Shown here: positions 58,510-64,000 of the stretch, in pieces
How positions within the stretch are numbered: position 1 is the first letter of the stretch
How the letters are laid out: each line of letters starts with the position of its first letter
Source: Nepenthes gracilis
Taxonomy: Eukaryota > Streptophyta > Magnoliopsida > Caryophyllales > Nepenthaceae
NCBI GenBank assembly: GCA_033239525.1
Contig: BSYO01000030.1
Span: forward strand, 10,747,030 to 10,811,029
Length of the DNA: 64,000 nt
Reading direction: 5' to 3'
Made by a program: the position numbers and the translations under genes
Notes under the pieces: model-generated
What the model was told of the DNA's origin: nothing
The model's input: the letters and a program-made list of their open reading frames with translations, nothing else
Database searches by the model: none

Positions 58510-59120
58510 TGTTGGATTATTGGTCATCCCTGTGTGCGTCCCATGCCCATGTGACACATCGTCGAGTGGCTTGCTCGAGAACACGCGTACAATATTGATT
58601 TGGAAAAATTAGAGACTGACGTGCCAATCCTAGTAGGCGTGCGCTCGAGGCACGCTCGAGGGGCGAACAAAGCGTCGATTGCAGTGGCGCCTGCACTCGA
58701 GGCACGCTCGAGCGTCGACGCATAGTATTAAAACACTCTAAGACATTTGAGGGTAAAACCATTACATTTTTTGAGACCTTCCGAATTGTGTCTCAGTATA
58801 TGCCGACCTTTTATACGTTATTCTCAGAATTAAAAAGAATATTTTTTCAGTTATATTTCTACTCTTTTGTCATACACTTATTGCTGCTTGGTTTATTTTA
58901 TACATTGTTTCTGTCCTTGTATTTTATTAGAGTTTGTGTTATCAGACTTTTGCTTAGTAGAGATATTTTAAATGGATTATTCTGTTTTTTTTTAATTTTA
59001 AAGAAAATTTTTTATATAAAATTGTATATTTTTTATTATTTATAATAATAATTATTTATTTATTTGTTTATTATATGGTAAATATTTTTTTATGGTTTAA
59101 ATAGGCTAGTTGTATCCCCA
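58510..59120 (+). repeat. 3' LTR of the decayed Copia element
   Basis: About 611 bp, TGTTGGATTAT to TGTATCCCCA, similar in length to the 610-bp LTR at 40,164-40,773. Contains repeated 'gctcgaggcacgctcgag' words (58,650-58,710). Confidence 0.85.
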
Positions 59121-59170
59121 TATCTCTCTCTAAAGAGCTGCTCGGTTTGTGAATTTGGCAGAAGTTGAAG

Positions 59171-61108
59171 ATGCCGGAATACTCATACGAACGCGCCATT
59201 ACCAAAATAAATGAGCACCGCAAGCACAGGTACCGTCCTCTCTGTCTGTCTCCTTGATCGCTACAGCATCCGTAATTTTGCCATCAGCAAATGTCCTTGA
59301 TTGTCATTTCAAATCAGAAACGTAACCAACGCGCATTGAGGGGGAGCGCGGGTTTACAGCTCCGCAAAGCATTATGTTTTATAAATAATAATAATAATTA
59401 TTATTTTCATACAGATTTTATTAAAAAAAAAAAAAACTCTGCAAAGTATATGCAGGCCCAACCTGGATAAGGGGCTCCGTCTTCTATCCTTTTAAAGAAG
59501 TAAAAAACGTTATTTTTTAAAAATTTGAAAAATAAAATATTAAATTATAATTATTTATTTAAAAATAGATAATTTAATAATAAAAAAATTCTTTAATTTT
59601 CTAAAAGAGATTGGGGGCCCACTCATGCCAGCCCACACTGTCCACAGGCTCCAATCTGCCGTGAGCAGTGCAAGTGGGCTGCCCGATCTGTTGGTCGTTA
59701 GGTGTTTCGTAATCTCTGGTAATGATTTTTTGATATATTAGGCATTAGGAGAGTTAAGTTTTTAGTTATTTCTATAAGGTACTTAATAATACAATATTTT
59801 ATTTACCTATTAATATTAATATATCTGTATGAAAATCAATTAATAGTATTACTAATTATTTTAATAATGGCTAAAATGTATCTATTAATCATTTTTCTTC
59901 TGGGTAATGTTAACTTGGAGCTACACCTTCTTTTACTGCCTGGATCATCAGTAAGAATGGCAACCATCAGCCTGTGGCAGCAGCGAAGATCGTGCCGAAG
60001 AGGGTGGAATTTGAGGCAGCTAAAAGCAAAGGGCTTGACACCGATAAGAGAATAAAATCTGGGTCCAAGGCTGAGAAATCTGGGTAGGTTTGAATCTTTT
60101 ATGTAAGTATGATTTGATATTAAAGTGAAGTAATAGAATAATTCAATAACCATTTCGCAATAATAAAAAATGGGATTAGAGTATAATAAAATAGGCATTT
60201 GATTGTTTGATTTGCTGAATGAAATAGGTAATTATTTTCATAATAGTTGTTGGTACGTTAGTCAGGAGAAACATGTGAGATAAACTAAGTGATTAAAGTG
60301 AGATAGCTATTTCAAAAAATGAAATAGCTAATTTCAATCGTGAGAAAAAAAAAAAAAAAGCAGGGAAGCACTTTTGTCATATAGAACCTTTTTTTTGGTA
60401 GACTACTGTGATTAAAGTGAATTAGTACTTTCATAACCAATCTCAGGTACACTTGGGCTGCTTTCTGACATATTGAAAGACGAAGTAAATAACTATTTCC
60501 TTGAATAAGTTGAGCTTAATTTCTGCTTCTTGTCCACGGAGGGTTCCAACACAGCGGAGATCTTACTGCATTTTGATGACTTTGTCTATATTACTGCTGA
60601 CACCGTACACTGCTGATTTTCATTTTTCAATTCAAGACAAAATATTTCATTGGGTTTTAGTGAAAATGTCGAAATTACTGCAGAACAGATAGTTTAATCA
60701 TACTACATAAGGTCAAAGTTCTGCAAAGCAGCACGTACCAGTAGTCCTATAATGGAAGTGTGACCGTGGCCTTCCTTTCTAATGAGGGTAATATGCCTCT
60801 AGAATTTCATGTTTTAAGTACCAAAAAAGACCCTTTCCAAGGTACAATGCTACCCTGTTCATTCTCCTTCACCCCAAAGCTGCTGGGGAGGATGAAAGTG
60901 TCATTAAAGTGAGGAAACGTGAAAAGGCCTTGTTTTTCCAAGTGGAATATAAAATGCAAATATTTGATGAATTGTAGAAGCTTTATGAAATTCGAAAGTT
61001 AAATGATCTGACAGTGGTAGTAAAGACATCCCTAATGCGTTATTGTTTGCCCGTTTCAGGAAGAATCCTGCTTTGTCCACTAAACCTGCCAAAGGTCAGA
61101 GCCCCAAG
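59171..61108 (+). pseudogene. Second carbonic anhydrase copy, exons 1-3 only in view
   Basis: Exon 1 59,171-59,229, exon 2 59,952-60,083, exon 3 61,060-61,108, all with GT-AG boundaries. The spliced frame is open for 80 codons: 'MPEYSYERAITKINEHRKHS' into 'KNGNHQPVAAAKIVP' and ending 'KPAKGQSPK'. Relative to copy 1 it has a 6-nt gain in exon 1 and a 9-nt loss in exon 2, both frame-preserving. The zinc-binding exons 4-8 are not in the window: a Gypsy element starts in intron 3 at 61,843. A Copia element also separates the coding start from its leader, and the TATA-like motif is deleted. Most likely a pseudogene, but exons 4-8 could lie beyond the window. Confidence 0.85.
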
Positions 61109-61842
61109 GTAGGAATTACATCTAAAACCCTTTTTGTCTTTGGATTTTTATAAACTATTTGATAATAGATGGCTATATCTTAATATTTATATAAAAAAAA
61201 TATTAGTTAACATTAATTATTTTAAAATAAATAAATTATAATTGTTTATTTATCATGGAGGATATTTTAACTCTGTCTCATAATTTTTTCTTCTTTCTAA
61301 AAAAAAAATTCCACATTAATTTTTAGTATATTGTTCTTAATTTATTTTTTAATCATATTGTATTTAGTTTTTATTTTCTATTCCCAGTTAGGAACTAAAA
61401 TTACATTTCACCCAGTGACCTACGAGGGTTCATTGGCTTTTGGAGGATATTTTAGTAGCTATATTGATTTGTAGTATGTCGCAGTTTTATGTAATATTAC
61501 TTAAACAAATATAAATTATATAATATTTAGTTTTACAAAGTCAATAACGGAGATAAAAGATATACTAAGTACAAAGAACGTATAGGTATAGCTTCACAGG
61601 AGGAAAAGTTCCAGTCATTCAATATATTAGTAGTATGCAATCCCTACAATGGCGAGTCTAACTGCACAGTGAAAGACACTTCCCCTTTTTCATTTAATTA
61701 CGGTTCATTAAATCGTTCTATAATCATCATCTTTTTACATTTTTAACTTTCGTAATATCTTATCATTTTAACCAAACATTACACATTTTTAATTTACTTA
61801 ACTTTTATACTATTACACAAATTTACCCGAATGAAACTAAAC

Positions 61843-62264
61843 TGTTACACGCCTAGTTCAGACTACCCTTAGTTAAATAATGATTAGGTTGTTATTAGGT
61901 AATTAGTTAAAGTAATGAGTTGTTATTTTGTTGGGCCCTCATGGACTGATTTCTGTTCAGTTGATTTTCAACTGAATTGGTTGGACATTACTATTTATAC
62001 TGGAATGCTACAGTGAAGGAAAGGAAGGAATTACGTTGCTCTGCTTTCTGCTCTCCTCTCTGCCATCTCTCTCTCTCTCTCTCTCTCTCTTTCTCAGTCA
62101 CTCGGTTTTCTTCCTCACCTCGCTCTCTTTCTCTCTCGAACTCTCTCACTCTCGTGCTCTGTTTCCCTTCTTTTCCCCTATCTCCTCTTCTAGAACTTCC
62201 CTCTTTTCATCAATCTCACCTTCTTGGAGTCGCTTACCACGACACAGCCATGGAGCACTTATCA
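61843..62264 (+). repeat. Gypsy 5' LTR, 422 bp
   Basis: TGTTACACGCC...CTTATCA, with a (CT)n tract at 62,067-62,092 and a CT-rich leader. The left edge is exact because carbonic anhydrase intron homology stops there. The right edge is set by the conserved 'ggtacttttattgag' clause, also found after the LTR at 46,290. Confidence 0.7.
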
Positions 62265-63035
62265 AATGGTACTTTTATTGAGACCAAAGCGGAGGAGGCG
62301 CTGATCGAAGAACGAGCACTCAAAGTGTCCATGGCTGAGCTTGCCAACGCGATGAAGGACTTGCGGCTGGATACTGACCGACTTGTCACTAACTTGTCCA
62401 CTATGGCTTCTACCACAGCCCAAATCCAGTCGTCCATCACTAAACTCAGCCAATTGCTCCATAGAATCAAGCACATCCCTAACCGGTCAGTGAATTTTTC
62501 ACCTTATGTGGTTTCTCCTACTATTACTTCCCATCTTTCAGTTCCAATTATTCTACATCTTCACTTTCCCCAACCTGCAATCCCTTCCATCGCTAATTCT
62601 GTATAACCACTTGTGCCTCAAATAACTATTTCTGCTTCCACCACAGAACAAATTCGGCACTCCCGCACCAACTGTATCGACCAACTATCCTTGTCGACTA
62701 CAAATTCCTCTTGGTCTTCAACTTTATCATCGTTCACGGCTTTCACTTCTGACAATTTTCTCCAAACTACCATTACTTCTTGCACCACATCCGAACAACC
62801 ACATCCAAATCGCATCACCAACTCTGCTTCCATCACGGCACACATCCAGCAACCACTCAATGAAATCCCACGCTTCCCAAACCTAATTGAACGACAAACA
62901 ATGTCATATGCAACCCTCCTTGTTCGTCCACCACCGTCCCCACAACCTTCTCAAACCTTTTCCTTGCTTTTCCACTGCCTGCTCCCTCCAAGCTGGTTTT
63001 ACACACCATGGAGGCTTCGGAGGAGGAACCTATGA
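62250..63035 (+). pseudogene. Gypsy gag N-terminal region
   Basis: The frame continues from 'MEHLSNGTFIETKAEEALIE' through a predicted helical stretch with heptad-like spacing ('LANAMKDLRLDTDRLVTNLS', 'IQSSITKLSQLLHRIKH'). This matches in kind the 'FSELQQSITNMQQSF' region of the gag at 46,314, then turns Ser/Thr/Pro-rich. It stops at 62,606; similar composition continues in a second frame to 63,035. The capsid core is not recognised. Confidence 0.6.
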
Positions 63036-63049
63036 TTATGGAGGATCTC

Positions 63050-64000
63050 TCTGAAGAAGAGCAAGTAATTGTAGTGGGTAATTCTTCGGGGTTATAGAAT
63101 TTAGGAAATACATGCTACATGGACTCTACAATGCAATATTTGCTTTTAGTTCCTGAATTGAAGTAGAGCATTATTCACAATCGGGTCGGAGCAATGATTT
63201 TAATCAGAACTCTCATTTGTTGGCTGTGGCAATAAGAGCTTTATCTACTGAGCTTGATAAACATGTCAAGCCAGTGACACCACTGCAATTCCAGATGATG
63301 ATGCGCACGAAGCATCATCAATTTGGTCAACTACATTATGGTTCATTCATGCCACGGGCTACTGAAGAAGATCTAGGGATTCTAGTTGTGTCTGGCATTG
63401 TACTACTATCAACTCTCCTGCCTGTTGCCATCACTGATCACAGGGTGAAGTTGGATAACACCACAAGCAATGGGACTTTCAGTGACCTTGACAAGTTGTC
63501 AATGGAACATATAAAAGTGAATAGTTCATGATTGTGGGATTGTTTGATAGTTGTTTACTGAGTTTCACTGGTTAAGTATTATATGTTATGGAAGGCATAC
63601 AAACATATTTTTGATTTGAGGGTCGTGGCTCTAATGTCTCCTGTGGTGAAGCTTAAGCAATTTGTTGTTCTTGTTGGAGACATACCTCCTATCCCTGGTA
63701 ATGAAACTAGAAAGGAACAGGTGGATTCATATTTTTAATCAATATATCAGGACATGTTTTATAGATCCATGTTGGCCACTAATAACAAAAAGGTCAACAA
63801 GATATAGAAAAAGCTGGAATGATACAAAAGGAAACTGGTACATGTTGAAATTGTGTATGAAAAATCACAAACTGTAGGGAACCCTGCAAGAACTAGACCT
63901 ATGAACCGAACAAGGTTCCTCAGTCTTGTCGGTACGAAGGTTGACAGCACACATCTGAGGAAACTTTTGCCGTTTCCGAAGGTAGTGGTAGATAAAAATG
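63050..64000. other. Right edge of window, unrecognised
   Basis: Probably interior of the Gypsy element or DNA nested in it. The 104-codon frame at 63,217-63,531 has no motif that I can name. No further carbonic anhydrase exon is visible. Confidence 0.4.

Larger units (their letters stand above)
53869..59120 (+). mobile_element. Decayed TNT1-like Copia element in the duplicated leader
   Basis: 5' LTR (truncated, 53,869-54,434), primer site, gag, protease, integrase, reverse transcriptase, RNase H and 3' LTR (58,510-59,120), all full of stops and frameshifts. Sequence types match the element at 36.7-40.8 kb, but decay is far greater. With the ~890 bp upstream of it, it interrupts the leader CT tract of the second carbonic anhydrase copy. 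Confidence 0.9.
51205..61842 (+). repeat. Segmental duplication, copy 2 (carbonic anhydrase 5' region), interrupted
   Basis: Matches 21,609-26,455 in order: upstream DNA (51,205-52,660), leader (52,665-52,977), then a 6.1-kb interruption, then the coding start (59,121 on), exons 1-3 and intron 3 to 61,842. It has an extra ~270 bp at 59,345-59,630, lacks about 370 bp of intron 3, and lacks 34 bp holding the TATA-like motif. Homology ends exactly where a Gypsy LTR begins. Confidence 0.92.
61843..64000 (+). mobile_element. Gypsy element, left part (continues past the window)
   Basis: LTR 61,843-62,264, a leader 'tggtacttttattgagacc', then gag-like coding to about 63,050. It lies in intron 3 of the second carbonic anhydrase copy. 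Sequence from 63,060 to the window end has short frames (63,217-63,531 and others) that I do not recognise. Confidence 0.65.

Noticed and set aside
1..64000. tRNA genes, rRNA or CRISPR array
   Set aside because: No cloverleaf with A and B boxes, rRNA-like segment or spaced identical repeats was seen. The tRNA-like words are only retrotransposon primer-binding sites.

Overview
The window is plant nuclear DNA, almost certainly from a flowering plant and probably a eudicot. It is AT-rich, contains one intron-bearing host gene with GT-AG introns, and is otherwise filled with plant-type LTR retrotransposons (Ty1/Copia and Ty3/Gypsy), a Mutator-like element, two miniature TRIM-like retrotransposons and many simple repeats. 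I cannot name the genus from sequence alone. I saw no tRNA, rRNA or CRISPR array.

Layout. 1-222 is the 3' end of a Copia LTR. 223-7,602 is intergenic, with a 230-bp tandem duplication, a CCGGTTC-rich stretch and probable LTR debris. 7,603-12,886 is a structurally complete Copia element with near-identical 354-bp LTRs and a perfect AAAGA target-site duplication, but a badly broken interior. 13,210-15,235 holds two LTR-like sequences. 15,236-20,413 is a truncated Gypsy element on the minus strand (long LTR, primer-binding site, gag, protease). 23,651-29,980 (+) is an intact eight-exon beta-carbonic anhydrase gene (256 aa, no transit peptide, so probably cytosolic). 30,085-36,699 is intergenic.

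36,700-40,773 is a 5'-truncated TNT1-like Copia element that stops exactly at the last codons of a minus-strand AGC (D6PK-like) protein kinase pseudogene. The kinase remnants lie at 40,774-41,432 and 45,108-45,800. They are separated by a Mutator-like element with ~400-bp inverted ends and a FAR1-type fragment (41,433-44,235), which itself contains a TRIM. A second TRIM sits inside the kinase N-lobe exon. 45,890-47,257 is a Gypsy LTR and gag fragment.

47,258-51,204 is an old Gypsy LTR (+) split by a 2.7-kb solo LTR of the same family in the opposite orientation, with a perfect GACCG target-site duplication. This makes a hairpin with arms of about 1 kb. 51,205-61,842 is a second, diverged copy of the carbonic anhydrase promoter and exons 1-3, split by a decayed TNT1-like Copia element. 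It is cut off in intron 3 by a Gypsy element that runs from 61,843 to the window edge.

The only gene I would call functional is the carbonic anhydrase. The second copy keeps an open frame and splice sites through exon 3, but its TATA-like region is deleted. Whether exons 4-8 exist beyond the right-hand Gypsy element cannot be seen here. The remaining protein-like sequence is retrotransposon or pseudogene material.
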